Assembly (NCBI GenBank): GCA_003165615.1
Contig: PLWR01000365.1
Coordinates: 7,331 to 23,387, forward strand
Source: Acidobacteriota bacterium
GTDB lineage: Bacteria; Acidobacteriota; Terriglobia; UBA7540
Direction of reading: 5' to 3'
DNA length: 16,057 nucleotides
Shown here piece by piece: positions 6,893-15,329 of the stretch. The notes beneath the pieces were generated by a model. The model was not told where the DNA came from, searched no databases, and saw nothing but the letters and a program-made list of their open reading frames with translations. Position 1 is the stretch's first letter, and each line of letters opens with the position of its first letter. Made by a program: the position numbers and the translations under genes.

Positions 6893-7903
6893 ATGCCTGT
6901 ATCACTGGTGACGGGCGGGGCCGGCTTTATGGGCTCGCACCTAGCCGAGTGTTTAATCCGAGAGGGCCATCAGGTTGTGGTTCTGGACGATCTCAGCGGG
7001 GGATTTATCGACAACGTGCCCGCCGGGGCCCATTTCGTGCCAGGGTCTGTCGTCGATCACGAAGGGGTCAATAAACTCTTTTCGCAGCACGCATTTGACT
7101 ATGTTTACCATCTTGCGGCCTACGCCGCCGAGGGGCTCAGCCACTTCATCAAGCGGTTTAACTACCAGAATAACTTGATCGGGTCGGTCAACCTCATCAA
7201 TGCGGCGGTCAATCACGGCGTAAAGTGCTTCGTGTTTACCTCGTCCATCGCGGTTTATGGCACGGGTCAGACGCCCATGCGGGAGGATATGACCCCGATT
7301 CCTGAAGATTCCTATGGCATTTCCAAGCTGGCGGTGGAACAGGAACTGCGGGTGAGCCACGAGATGTTTGGCCTCGAATACGTGATTTTCCGCCCCCACA
7401 ATGTGTACGGGGAAAGGCAGAACATTGCCGACCGCTACCGCAACGTGGTCGGCATCTTCATGAACCAGTTGCTCAAGGGCGATCCGATGACCATCTTCGG
7501 GGACGGCTCCCAGCAGCGTGCCTTCACTCACATTAACGATGTGGCTCCCACGCTTGCGGCCTGCGTCGGCTTCCCGGCGGCGCGCAACCAGGTATTCAAC
7601 ATCGGCGCCGATACTCCTTACACTATAAACGAACTGGCCCGAGTCGTGGCCGAGGCCTTGGGCCGGGAATGCCGGGTCAGGCACCTCGAAGCCCGCAATG
7701 AAGTCAAGCTGGCCTTCTCGGACCACTCCAAGGCCGAGGGGTTTTTTGGCAAACATCCCAAGACGCCGCTGGAAGAGGGCGTTCGCGCCATGGCGGATTG
7801 GGTGAAGGCCCATGGGGCGCGGGAAAGTTGCGTATTTGAGAATATTGAGGTTCGAAGGAACTTGCCGCCAAGTTGGGCCGCAGCGAGTCGCCGGGCAGGG
7901 TAG
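6893..7903 (+). CDS. NAD-dependent sugar epimerase/dehydratase (extended SDR, GalE-like)
   Basis: This 336-residue extended short-chain dehydrogenase acts on nucleotide-activated sugars in the cytoplasm. The Rossmann motif TGGAGFMGSH is at residues 7-16. The catalytic set is Ser118 (TSSIAVYG), Tyr141 and Lys145 (SYGISK). RPHNVYG and the substrate-binding FGDGSQQRAFTHINDV follow, as in UDP-glucose 4-epimerases and related decarboxylases. ATG 6893 has AAGGAGG at 6879-6885, a near-ideal site, so the frame's extension back to 6830 is not used. The last 35 residues are weakly conserved. The exact reaction (4-epimerisation, or other C4 chemistry) cannot be fixed from sequence; it likely supplies one donor sugar for the neighbouring transferases. 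Confidence 0.88.
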   Translation: MPVSLVTGGAGFMGSHLAECLIREGHQVVVLDDLSGGFIDNVPAGAHFVPGSVVDHEGVNKLFSQHAFDYVYHLAAYAAEGLSHFIKRFNYQNNLIGSVNLINAAVNHGVKCFVFTSSIAVYGTGQTPMREDMTPIPEDSYGISKLAVEQELRVSHEMFGLEYVIFRPHNVYGERQNIADRYRNVVGIFMNQLLKGDPMTIFGDGSQQRAFTHINDVAPTLAACVGFPAARNQVFNIGADTPYTINELARVVAEALGRECRVRHLEARNEVKLAFSDHSKAEGFFGKHPKTPLEEGVRAMADWVKAHGARESCVFENIEVRRNLPPSWAAASRRAG

Positions 7904-7913
7904 CCGGCCGCGT

Positions 7914-7943
7914 TTCGAATGCAGGGGATGCCCTCCCCTCGAA
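7914..7943. repeat. Imperfect hairpin between epimerase and GT2
   Basis: AGGGGA (7923-7928) pairs with TCCCCT (7934-7939), and the outer TTCGA (7914-7918) pairs with TCGAA (7939-7943) across an unpaired left segment. No T-run follows. It may act as an intercistronic stabiliser; I do not call it a terminator. Confidence 0.35.
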
Positions 7944-7964
7944 GATGAAGCACCTGGAGCCTAA

Positions 7965-9050
7965 ATGACTGGGAACCCCGATCTTACTCAACCTCGACAG
8001 CCCAAGGTCCTGATCAGCATTCTGAACTGGAACGGTTGGAAGGATATCTTGGAGTGCCTGGAATCCATCCGGAAGCTTAATTATCCCAACTACCTGGTCT
8101 CGGTCGTCGATAATGGTTCCAAGGATGATTCAGCAGAGAGGATCAAGGCGTGGGCTGAGGCGAATCTCGGTCCGGGGCATGCCTTTGCCGAGTATCCCCG
8201 CGAGACCGCAATTCAGGGCGGAGTGGCGCAGACCGAACAGGCGCTCGATCACGCTCCTTCGGCGGCGCGGCTGGTGCTGATCCGGAACCCGGAGAACCTG
8301 GGCTTCACGGGTGGGCACAATGTGGGGATTCGCTACGGCCTGGCGCGGCCGGAGCCGGTTGACTTCGTGTTTCTTCTCAATCCCGATACGGAATTGGATC
8401 GGGAGTGCTTGCGCGTGCTCGTTTCGGTCAGTCAAGAGGCAGACGCCGGCGTGGTCGGCGCGGTCATGACGGATCACATGGGCAAAGTCCAGTTTGCCGG
8501 CAGCGGTCCTGCCTTCCGGCATTTCTTCCGCGTGCTGGTGGGCCAGCCCATGCCTCAAACCCAGGCAGATTTCTGGGATTCGCCCATCGTGCATGGCGGG
8601 GCGATGTTCATTGCCAGCCGGGTGCTTCGTTCCGTCCATCAGCGGCGGGGGATGTATCTGCACGACGGTCTGTTCATTTACAGCGATGAGCTTGACTTCT
8701 GCACGTGGGCTCGCCGCGAAGGGTACCGGATCGTCGTGGCCAGGAACGCCATCGTCTGCCACCGCATCGAGGTGAGGCACCAGTCACGCGACACCACGAC
8801 GGCGAATTTCTTCTATTACTTCCCCCGCAACAGCGTGATTCTGGCAAACACCCTGCTTCCCCCGGGCAAGCGACTGCTGTTTCATCTCATTTACCTGCCC
8901 CTTTCCCTCCGGCGGATCGCTAAACGCCTGCTGGCCGGGGAACGCCAGATCGCACGCATTATGTTGCGCGCCGTGTGGGATGGGTATCGAGGAGTGACGG
9001 GAAAATGGAAAGACCACGACACCCATGGTCTTAAGACGGGCCGTGGTTAA
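7965..9050 (+). CDS. GT2-family glycosyltransferase
   Basis: The 361-residue protein shows VLISILNWNGWKD (15-27), VVDNGS (47-52), NPENLGFTGGHN (108-119), the metal-binding LLNPDTEL (137-144) and a FIYSDELDFCTWARREGYR acceptor segment. This is the WcaA/RfbF-like branch. GGAG at 7956-7959 lies 5 nt before ATG. It has an unusual insert of roughly 40 residues between VDNGS and the NLGFTGG motif, rich in Ala, Gln and Gly, where many family members are shorter. It is the intact paralogue of the broken copy at 6543; the epimerase gene lies between the two. A duplication followed by loss of one copy is the simplest history. Confidence 0.88.
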   Translation: MTGNPDLTQPRQPKVLISILNWNGWKDILECLESIRKLNYPNYLVSVVDNGSKDDSAERIKAWAEANLGPGHAFAEYPRETAIQGGVAQTEQALDHAPSAARLVLIRNPENLGFTGGHNVGIRYGLARPEPVDFVFLLNPDTELDRECLRVLVSVSQEADAGVVGAVMTDHMGKVQFAGSGPAFRHFFRVLVGQPMPQTQADFWDSPIVHGGAMFIASRVLRSVHQRRGMYLHDGLFIYSDELDFCTWARREGYRIVVARNAIVCHRIEVRHQSRDTTTANFFYYFPRNSVILANTLLPPGKRLLFHLIYLPLSLRRIAKRLLAGERQIARIMLRAVWDGYRGVTGKWKDHDTHGLKTGRG

Positions 9051-9109
9051 GCCCCCTTTCCAAAAACCGAGGCTGCGGGCGTTTCCTGGCAATTTCTGTG
9101 AGATCTGAA

Positions 9110-10300
9110 ATGAAAATCCTGATCGTGGCAATGGAGGTTGGAGAGACGAACGGCGGGAAGGGCCGGTACTCTCTCGACATTATGCGGTGTTTGGTGCCGC
9201 AGCTCAAATCACGCGGATGCCAGGTTACCGTCCTGGTGCCCAAGGACGCACCTCGGGGCCTTTTCGAATCGAATGCTCGCGTCGTGCGCTTGCCTGTCCC
9301 CAAGAACACTGGCTTGTGGAGAGCCCTTTGGGAGGAAGCCTATCTTCCCCTCCATGCCTGGGGTTCAGACGTGGTGGTGGTTATGAACGGGATGCTTCCG
9401 TTGGTCCCCTTGCGAGCGAAGCGGAAGATAGTGGTTTCCTACGACATTCACCCCCTCCAGCACATGGCCAACCCCAAGGAGTTTCCCGGTGCGTATAGCC
9501 GCAAGGCCCTGCTTCGGACCTCCTACGAGATGCGCAAGGCACATCAGAAAGCCGATCAGATCGTGACTGTCTCGCAAACCGCATTGGAAGAGATTCATAG
9601 CTTTCTAGGAATTCCTCGGGATCGAATGGTCATCGTTCCCTGTGGGGTTGATCCCGGTCTTTTCCATCCTCAGGATGCGGCGCGGGTGGAAAAGCTGCGG
9701 AAGCGCTACCACCTTCCGGAGGAGTTCTATCTGTTTATCGGAACTCCCCATGCCGAGGCCGGGCACAAGAAGAACCTGCATGTGATCGTGCAGGCATACT
9801 CGAAGGCTCCTGAAGGTGAAAAGAATCTTCTGCCGGTGGTCATTGCCGGAGGTGAGCTGGCCGGCACCCGGAGTGAACCGGTCCACGTTCCACTGGGGGG
9901 ACCCGCTTGCCGAAACCGTTTTTTGTACGTCGGGTTTGTGCCCGACGAGGACTTTCCCGCTCTCTATACTGCGGCTCGCGCCCTCATATTCCCTTCCTTG
10001 CACGAAGGGTTTGGAATCCCTCCCCTGGAAGCCATGGCCTGTGGCACTCCGGTCATCGCCGCCAACCGGCCGGCTATCCCCGAGGTCGTCGGCGATGCCG
10101 CACTGCTCATCGATCCCCTGCAGCCGCAATCTCTCCTGGAGGCGCTCCGTCAAGTGAATGACGAGTCCGTCCGGCAGGAACTCATTGCGAAGGGTTTCGA
10201 GCGCGCACGACTTTTTTCATGGGAGCACGGCGCGGACATGATGCTTCGTTTAATTCTTTGCCCGGAGGGTGGTGCATTGGTCCCTGGCAGCGCTGCCTGA
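9110..10300 (+). CDS. GT4-family glycosyltransferase
   Basis: The product has 396 residues with a GT-B fold. The N-terminal domain opens with [10 protein letters not shown] and a [12 protein letters not shown] loop in the place of the usual GGxGRY motif. The C-terminal domain has [25 protein letters not shown] (donor-binding lysine region) and the E-x7-E motif EGFGIPPLE at 299-307, then [22 protein letters not shown]. This matches GT4 mannosyl-/rhamnosyltransferases such as WbaZ/WbpY types. ATG 9110 matches the family N-terminus; GTG 9098 is in frame but adds only MRSE, and both have weak binding sites. It follows the GT2 gene after 59 nt and probably shares its transcript. Confidence 0.9.
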   Translation: MKILIVAMEVGETNGGKGRYSLDIMRCLVPQLKSRGCQVTVLVPKDAPRGLFESNARVVRLPVPKNTGLWRALWEEAYLPLHAWGSDVVVVMNGMLPLVPLRAKRKIVVSYDIHPLQHMANPKEFPGAYSRKALLRTSYEMRKAHQKADQIVTVSQTALEEIHSFLGIPRDRMVIVPCGVDPGLFHPQDAARVEKLRKRYHLPEEFYLFIGTPHAEAGHKKNLHVIVQAYSKAPEGEKNLLPVVIAGGELAGTRSEPVHVPLGGPACRNRFLYVGFVPDEDFPALYTAARALIFPSLHEGFGIPPLEAMACGTPVIAANRPAIPEVVGDAALLIDPLQPQSLLEALRQVNDESVRQELIAKGFERARLFSWEHGADMMLRLILCPEGGALVPGSAA

Positions 10301-10356
10301 CCGACGCACCGGCTCATAGAGTTCGGCTGGGCGTTGCGTTGCGAAGTTTGACGGGT

Positions 10357-11493
10357 ATGTTAGCATCTAACCAAAAGGTGAAAACGGAAACTCCGGCTAT
10401 GGTCAATCCCCCGGCAGGGAAGGAAGTCAGAATTCCGGAACTGGACGGCATTCGGGGCATTGCTGTCTTGCTGGTGCTCGTGCTCCATGGTTTCGCCTGG
10501 TCGATGCAGGAGGATCCCTGGCACGGTTTCCCTCGAGTGGTCGAACTCCTCACGCTCCCTGGCGGGCTGGGTGTGGACTTGTTCTTTGTCCTTTCGGGAT
10601 TCCTCATCAGCGGAATTCTCCTGGATTCTGCCCACAAGGCCCACTATTTCCGCAATTTTTATGGACGCCGGGCACTGAGGATTCTCCCGCTTTACTATCT
10701 CATCCTGCTATTGGTCTTCCTTTTTTACCCTCACTCAGGGAGCTTTGTTCTGCTCGGTCTCTTCTACGTATCCAACATGACAGGGATATTTGGAGTGCCC
10801 AATGTTTACGGTCCACTCTGGTCGCTTTCCGTGGAAGAACACTTCTATCTGCTATGGCCGTGGGTGGTTTCCAAGCTGGGATTGCGCCGGGTAGCCTGGG
10901 CGGCAGTCGGAATTATCATTACCGTTCCGATCGTGCGCGCTATATCCTTCTGGCATGGGTGGGACGTATTCCCCTATTCCTGGTGCCGCTTCGACGGTAT
11001 TGCCTCGGGGGCGTTCTTGGCGACGCTGGTGAGATTGCCCGGTCACTCGCGGGGCCGGCTTTTCCGTTTTTCCCTGGGCTGCCTGGCGGCCGCGGCTGTT
11101 CTCTTTGGCCTGGGAATGCCGCTGGGGATCTATACCCGCACCCGGCTGTTTGGGGCCACATTCATGTATACCGACGTCAACCTGTTCTTCGCTGGCATGG
11201 TCGGCTTGGTGGGGAGCGGAAACATTCCGGTGCTCAACGCCCTGCTGCGCCTGCGGCCGCTTCGCTGGTGCGGTGACCTCAGCTATTGCCTTTACATCAT
11301 CCACTTTTTCATCTTCGATACGTGGAATTGGCTGCTGGGAAAGTACCCTCCCAGACTTGTTGCCAGTCTGGGAAAGTTCGGGACGCTGTGCTTGCGTGCC
11401 GGAGTTGTCTATGTGATATGCTTTCTCCTTGCAGAACTCTCCCGCCGCTACTTCGAGGGGCCTATCCTGAAGATAAAGCGGATCTTTGTTTGA
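10357..11493 (+). CDS. Acyltransferase-3 family membrane protein (OafA-like)
   Basis: The protein has 378 residues and about ten hydrophobic segments. Family signatures are present: an R-x10-H motif in the first segment (Arg33 and His44), GVDLFFVLSGFLI (72-84), FYGRRALRILPLYY and WSLSVEEHFYLLWP (155-168). These integral membrane proteins move acetyl or other short acyl groups from a cytoplasmic donor to glycans outside. No SGNH domain is fused at the C-terminus. The frame is open back to 10219 inside the previous gene. ATG 10357 is chosen as the first start clear of it; ATG 10399 is also possible and neither has a strong binding site. Likely role: O-acylation of the polymer or of a lipid-linked unit. 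Confidence 0.88.
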   Translation: MLASNQKVKTETPAMVNPPAGKEVRIPELDGIRGIAVLLVLVLHGFAWSMQEDPWHGFPRVVELLTLPGGLGVDLFFVLSGFLISGILLDSAHKAHYFRNFYGRRALRILPLYYLILLLVFLFYPHSGSFVLLGLFYVSNMTGIFGVPNVYGPLWSLSVEEHFYLLWPWVVSKLGLRRVAWAAVGIIITVPIVRAISFWHGWDVFPYSWCRFDGIASGAFLATLVRLPGHSRGRLFRFSLGCLAAAAVLFGLGMPLGIYTRTRLFGATFMYTDVNLFFAGMVGLVGSGNIPVLNALLRLRPLRWCGDLSYCLYIIHFFIFDTWNWLLGKYPPRLVASLGKFGTLCLRAGVVYVICFLLAELSRRYFEGPILKIKRIFV

Positions 11494-11507
11494 GCGCCAG
11501 GCTTTTT

Positions 11508-11517
11508 GGCCACGTGG
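11508..11517. promoter_or_regulatory. GGCCACGTGG palindromic element, copy 2
   Basis: It lies in the 66-nt spacer between the acyltransferase and gmd, 42 nt before the gmd start, within TTTTTGGCCACGTGGTGAC and followed by a six-T run. It shares its ten core bases with 15266-15275 and a longer match with 6696-6720. It is a candidate operator or promoter element. The palindrome cannot form a stable terminator stem because it leaves no loop. Confidence 0.42.
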
Positions 11518-11559
11518 TGACTTTTTTGAATTTGACTACAGAGGGAGACTATCAGAACG

Positions 11560-12540
11560 ATGAAATCAGCGCTGATCACGGGGATTTCGGGGCAAGACGG
11601 AAGCTATCTGGCTGAGTACTTGCTGGAGCTTGGCTATCAGGTGTGGGGGATGGTGCGGCGCGAGCCGGGCTCCACACGCTGGCTACAACCTTTCCTCCCC
11701 CGCATCGAGATCGTTTACGGAGACTTGCGCGATACCGAATCACTGGCGGTGGCCTTCCAGAAGGCCTGGCCCAATGAGATTTACAATCTGGCGGGCCAGG
11801 TCTTCGTTCCCACTAGTTGGGAAATCCCCGCCGAGACCTTTGACATCAATGTGGGTGGACTCGCTCGGCTGTTGCAGATCGTGGAACGAACGAAGCGTGA
11901 TACGAGGGTTTACCAGGCCTCCAGTTCGGAAATGATGGGTAATTGTGACGGGCTTTGCGACGAGCAGACGCCTCTGCGGCCGACCTCGCCTTACGGGACC
12001 TCGAAGATGGCGGCCCATCGCCTGATGGAGGTCTACCGGCAGAGAGGCTTGTTCGCGGTGGGCGGCATTCTCTTTAATCATGAGTCGCCCCGCCGTGGGC
12101 CGGAAATGGTGACGCGCAAGATCTCGCGCGTCGCGGCGCGCTGGCTGCTTGGCGATCACACCAAGCTGGCGCTGGGGAATTTGCAGGCGCGGCGTGACTG
12201 GGGGTTCGCGGGAGATTACATCAAGGCCATGCACGCCATGCTTCAGCAACCCGAGCCCAAGGATTACGTCATCGGCACGGGGGTCTCCCACAGCGTCTCC
12301 GATTTTCTTGTGGAGATTATGGCTGCGATGCGTGAACTCGGGCCGTCCGGCAATGTTCCTCAGTCGGTGGAAGAATGGGTGGAAATTAACCCGCAATTCC
12401 TGCGCACCGGAGAGATTCATGACTTGCGCGCCGACGCGCGCCGGGCACGCCAGGAACTGGATTGGCAGCCCACCGTGGATTTCAAGCAACTCGTGCGGAT
12501 GATGCTGGAGTCCGATCTGGCCATCGCCCGGGGAGCGTGA
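11560..12540 (+). CDS. gmd: GDP-mannose 4,6-dehydratase
   Basis: This 326-residue extended SDR converts GDP-D-mannose to GDP-4-keto-6-deoxymannose, the branch point to GDP-fucose, GDP-rhamnose or GDP-perosamine. Signatures are TGISGQDGSYLAE (7-19), SSSE (121-124), Tyr145/Lys149 in SPYGTSK, FNHESPRRG (172-180) and LGNLQARRDWGFAGDY (205-220); the last two are close to diagnostic for Gmd. It is somewhat shorter than typical Gmd (about 340-370), and a Ser stands where many Gmd have the catalytic Thr. The related reductase RMD shares the fold, so that is the alternative. GAGGGAG at 11541-11547 is a fair binding site. No partner reductase (fcl, rmd) or aminotransferase is in the window. Confidence 0.82.
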   Translation: MKSALITGISGQDGSYLAEYLLELGYQVWGMVRREPGSTRWLQPFLPRIEIVYGDLRDTESLAVAFQKAWPNEIYNLAGQVFVPTSWEIPAETFDINVGGLARLLQIVERTKRDTRVYQASSSEMMGNCDGLCDEQTPLRPTSPYGTSKMAAHRLMEVYRQRGLFAVGGILFNHESPRRGPEMVTRKISRVAARWLLGDHTKLALGNLQARRDWGFAGDYIKAMHAMLQQPEPKDYVIGTGVSHSVSDFLVEIMAAMRELGPSGNVPQSVEEWVEINPQFLRTGEIHDLRADARRARQELDWQPTVDFKQLVRMMLESDLAIARGA

Positions 12541-12651
12541 CCCCCCAGCCACCAGCGAAAGCTAAGTCTCAACCGCGGCTGTAGCGTACTGACGCCGTAG
12601 GGCTCGTTGCGGCCCTCCTCGTTCATCCTGGCGGACACGGCAGAGAGAACC

Positions 12652-13896
12652 ATGCGAATCCTTGTGCTATCTCCGTATCTTCCCTGGCCCCTTTATGGCG
12701 GCAACGTGGTTCGCATTTACGGCATCCTCCGCGAGCTCGCGCGGCGTGGGCATGAGATTGTCCTGTTGGCAGGCTACGACGGTCCGCCCCTGCCGGACGA
12801 TCATCCCGTCAAGATCCTCTGCCGGGAAGTGCGTTTCTACCGCCCTCCTTCCAGCGCTCGACAGGCTCGGCCCGTTCTTGCGGCCTTGGCTTCAGTGTTC
12901 TCGCCACTGCCGTACACAGCGGCGAAATTCGGCGGCCGAGTAGTTCGAGAGAGTATCCGGAATATCCTGGAAAAAGATCAATTCGATGTGATCCTGGCAA
13001 ACTTCGCCTTTGTGGCCCACGCTATACCCGGCGAGTTCGCCCGGCGCACGCCCGTTGTCTTGGATGAGCATGAGTCGGAAGGGCTCCTTTGGCGCCAGTA
13101 CCTGCGGCAGGGAGGTGTCCCGAAGCGGGCTTTCGCCTTGTTGAACCTGATCAAGATGCGTTGGTTCCAGAAGGCGGTGGGGTCATGTATCGCGGCGATG
13201 CTGTGTGCTTCTGACCGGGAAGCGGAATTTGCGCGAACTCATCTGCCCCCGCACGTGAAGCTGTGGACTGTGCCCAACGGTGTAGATACCGACTTCTATG
13301 TCCCCGGCGCGCCGGAGGGCCGGGAAAGCCATTCCATATTGCTCTGCGCGAGTTTTGCCATCTACAGAAACCGAGAGGCGGCAATATGGTTTGCTCGTAC
13401 TGTCTTCCCCCGCGTCAAACAAGAGGTTCCCGAGGCGGAGTTTTGGATTGTGGGGAGCCACCCCAATCAGGAGGTCAGGCAGCTCGCGGAAATCCCTGGC
13501 GTCTATGTGACCGGAACCGTGGAAGACGTCCGGCCGTACTATGCTCGGGCAGCGGTTTCCGTCGCGCCCTATCGTTATGGGGAAGGCACCAAGCTCAAAG
13601 TGCTGGAAGCCATGGCGAGCGGGGCGCCCGTGGTCTCAACGCCCATCGGTTGTCAAGGCATTGAGGTGAAAGACGGCGAGCATCTGTTGATTGTTAATTC
13701 CGCCGATGAATTCGCAAGCCGGATCGTCCAGTTGCTCCGCAACCAAGAACTACGCCGGAGCATGGCGGCTCGGGCGCGAAGCCTTATCGAGCGGGAGTAT
13801 GCCTGGAAAAAGATCGTGGGCGACCTCGATCCTGAGCTTTGCGAGCTTGTCCGTAAGCGTCATCTTTATGCACCCAGGGGGGGTGGCGAGGAGTAG
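12652..13896 (+). CDS. GT4-family glycosyltransferase
   Basis: The product has 414 residues with a GT-B fold: MRILVLSPYLPWPLYGGNVVR (N-domain sugar/phosphate loop), DEHESEGLLWRQ (139-149), VPNGVDTDFY (207-216), ASFAIYRNREAAIWF and YGEGTKLKVLEAM (309-321), where Glu-x7-Glu binds the donor. The layout, with a DEHESEG segment and the GEGTKLKVLEAMA motif, resembles the glycosyltransferases often found in exosortase/PEP-CTERM-linked exopolysaccharide loci, but no exosortase is seen here. ATG 12652 coincides with the family N-terminus; the frame extends to a TTG at 12607 without conserved sequence. AGAGAG at 12642-12647 is a weak binding site. Confidence 0.88.
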   Translation: MRILVLSPYLPWPLYGGNVVRIYGILRELARRGHEIVLLAGYDGPPLPDDHPVKILCREVRFYRPPSSARQARPVLAALASVFSPLPYTAAKFGGRVVRESIRNILEKDQFDVILANFAFVAHAIPGEFARRTPVVLDEHESEGLLWRQYLRQGGVPKRAFALLNLIKMRWFQKAVGSCIAAMLCASDREAEFARTHLPPHVKLWTVPNGVDTDFYVPGAPEGRESHSILLCASFAIYRNREAAIWFARTVFPRVKQEVPEAEFWIVGSHPNQEVRQLAEIPGVYVTGTVEDVRPYYARAAVSVAPYRYGEGTKLKVLEAMASGAPVVSTPIGCQGIEVKDGEHLLIVNSADEFASRIVQLLRNQELRRSMAARARSLIEREYAWKKIVGDLDPELCELVRKRHLYAPRGGGEE

Positions 13897-13925
13897 ACCA
13901 ACATCGAGGGAAGGACAAGTTTCAG

Positions 13926-13943
13926 TCCCCCCCGGAGGGGGGA
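13926..13943. repeat. GC-rich 7-bp hairpin
   Basis: TCCCCCC (13926-13932) pairs with GGGGGGA (13937-13943) around the tetraloop CGGA. It lies 30 nt after the GT4 stop. Stem strength is high, but no T-run follows, so Rho-independent termination is doubtful. Confidence 0.5.
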
Positions 13944-14005
13944 GATTCTGCCTGGACCTGCCAGCCGACTCACGGGGAGCGATCACCGTCCTGGTAGCGG
14001 CTGTG

Positions 14006-14031
14006 GTGGCGCGCGACACGCGCGACGCCAC
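14006..14031. repeat. GC-rich 10-bp hairpin with one bulge
   Basis: GTGGCGCGCG (14006-14015) pairs with the segment ending CGACGCCAC at 14031, leaving one bulged A and a 5-nt loop. It is the second strong hairpin in the 204-nt spacer 13897-14100 ahead of the acyltransferase gene. It could be a transcript stabiliser or REP-like element; no second copy was noticed in the window. Confidence 0.5.
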
Positions 14032-14100
14032 AAATTCGTGAGATAATAGAGGGGAAGAAACTACCTTCCTCCAGTGAACAGCGAACCCTAGCTGTGCCAC

Positions 14101-15228
14101 ATGAATGTTCCCCGGTTATGGAGACGAGGACAACGCGCCAGCGCCTTTGCTATGGGACGAAATCTGACTGTGGAACAATCGATTCACGATAACACTGGAG
14201 CACTCCCCGTTAGCAATGAGCTGCGGAACCTTGACGTGTTGCGCGCCTTTGCCGTTCTTGCCGTGGCGGGTTCACATCTTTATCGATCTATAGTAGGCAT
14301 GTCGCACTTTCCCACTTTCGTCGATAATTTTGGCGTGGGCGGAGTCCTTTTCTTCTTTGTGCATACGGCTCTGGTGCTCTTAATGTCAATGCAGCGGACC
14401 CGGTCGAAGCACTTGACGTTGGGTTTCTATATTCGACGAGCTTTCCGGATTTATCCCCTCTGTTGGACGTGCATTATTCTGGTGCTGGTGACGGGACTTA
14501 CCGATGTTCCGCACGAAAAGATTGTGGAGATGGGCTGGCGGGGCATTGCGGTGAATCTGGCGTTGGTGCAAAACATTATTCGCTATCCGAATGTTGAGAT
14601 GCCACTCTGGAGTCTCCCCTGGGAAGTCCAGATGTACCTGCTCCTCCCCGCGTTCTATCTGTTCATGAAAAAGTATGATCGGGTCTATGTGCCCATTGCT
14701 ATGTGGTTTGCCGCCACTGCACTGACCATCGCCTGCACCACCCTTGATGTTCCCAGGGCGTTTCACGGCACGATATTTCCACCGATGTTTATTGGCGGAA
14801 TGATTGCCTATCGAATGCTCGGCAAGGTACGAGCGAGGTTCCCGTCTTTCCTCTGGCCACTGGCGATTCTCGGCCTCATGTTGGCGCGCTGCCTGCTCCT
14901 GGACGGAGTTCTGATCGACACCGCTCGTAATGCGACAGTGAACGCCATAACTTGCCTCGTTCTGGGGATTGGAATTCCCTATTTTGGAGAGGTGCAGTCG
15001 CACTGGCTGCGGTACCTGGCACACCAGCTTGCCAAGTACTCATACGGAATCTACCTGCTCCATATTCCCAGTTTGGCATTGGTGTTCACTTTCATGCCGT
15101 GGCTCCCGCTTCCCTTGAAAATAGTGGCATTTATTACCATCACCGGGGTTGCCTCGGTCCTGACTTTTCACCTTATTGAGGACCCTTTGATTCAATTGGG
15201 GCGGTCGATCGCGAAGAGATTGGGTTGA
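14101..15228 (+). CDS. Acyltransferase-3 family membrane protein, second and divergent
   Basis: The 375-residue protein has about ten membrane segments. The R-x10-H motif is intact (Arg48 and His59 in VLRAFAVLAVAGSH), as are FYIRRAFRIYPL and WSLPWEVQMYLLLP. In place of the family's FFVLSGFL it has FFFVHTALVLLM, marking a different branch from the gene at 10357. The first 40 residues are polar and weakly conserved. ATG 14101 is the first start after an in-frame TAG at 14089-14091; it has no visible binding site, and ATG 14152 is an alternative. It probably acylates another position or substrate of the same glycan. Confidence 0.85.
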   Translation: MNVPRLWRRGQRASAFAMGRNLTVEQSIHDNTGALPVSNELRNLDVLRAFAVLAVAGSHLYRSIVGMSHFPTFVDNFGVGGVLFFFVHTALVLLMSMQRTRSKHLTLGFYIRRAFRIYPLCWTCIILVLVTGLTDVPHEKIVEMGWRGIAVNLALVQNIIRYPNVEMPLWSLPWEVQMYLLLPAFYLFMKKYDRVYVPIAMWFAATALTIACTTLDVPRAFHGTIFPPMFIGGMIAYRMLGKVRARFPSFLWPLAILGLMLARCLLLDGVLIDTARNATVNAITCLVLGIGIPYFGEVQSHWLRYLAHQLAKYSYGIYLLHIPSLALVFTFMPWLPLPLKIVAFITITGVASVLTFHLIEDPLIQLGRSIAKRLG

Positions 15229-15265
15229 TACAAACCTCAAAATCTCGCGCCAACTATGTATACTT

Positions 15266-15275
15266 GGCCACGTGG
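15266..15275. promoter_or_regulatory. GGCCACGTGG palindromic element, copy 3
   Basis: It sits in the 101-nt spacer 15229-15329, 54 nt before the start of the last gene, inside CTTGGCCACGTGGCATAAC. The ten core bases are identical to the element before gmd. As there, it follows an acyltransferase-3 gene. Confidence 0.42.
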
Positions 15276-15329
15276 CATAACTCTTGATATCCACACCACC
15301 GCTGGATCTTTGAAGGAACCCTCGACCCT

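Noticed and set aside
6953..7813. 286-codon open frame on the minus strand
   Set aside because: It lies wholly opposite the well-supported epimerase gene, shows no family motif and follows from the codon bias of the + strand gene.
8702..8707. CACGTG inside the GT2 gene, and another at 13252-13257 inside a GT4 gene
   Set aside because: Only the six-base core is present, within coding sequence and without the flanking CC/GG; expected by chance at this frequency.
9013..9047. ACCACG / CGTGGT inverted pair at the end of the GT2 gene as a terminator
   Set aside because: The arms are 6 bp with a 23-nt loop, lie inside the coding sequence and have no T-run after them.
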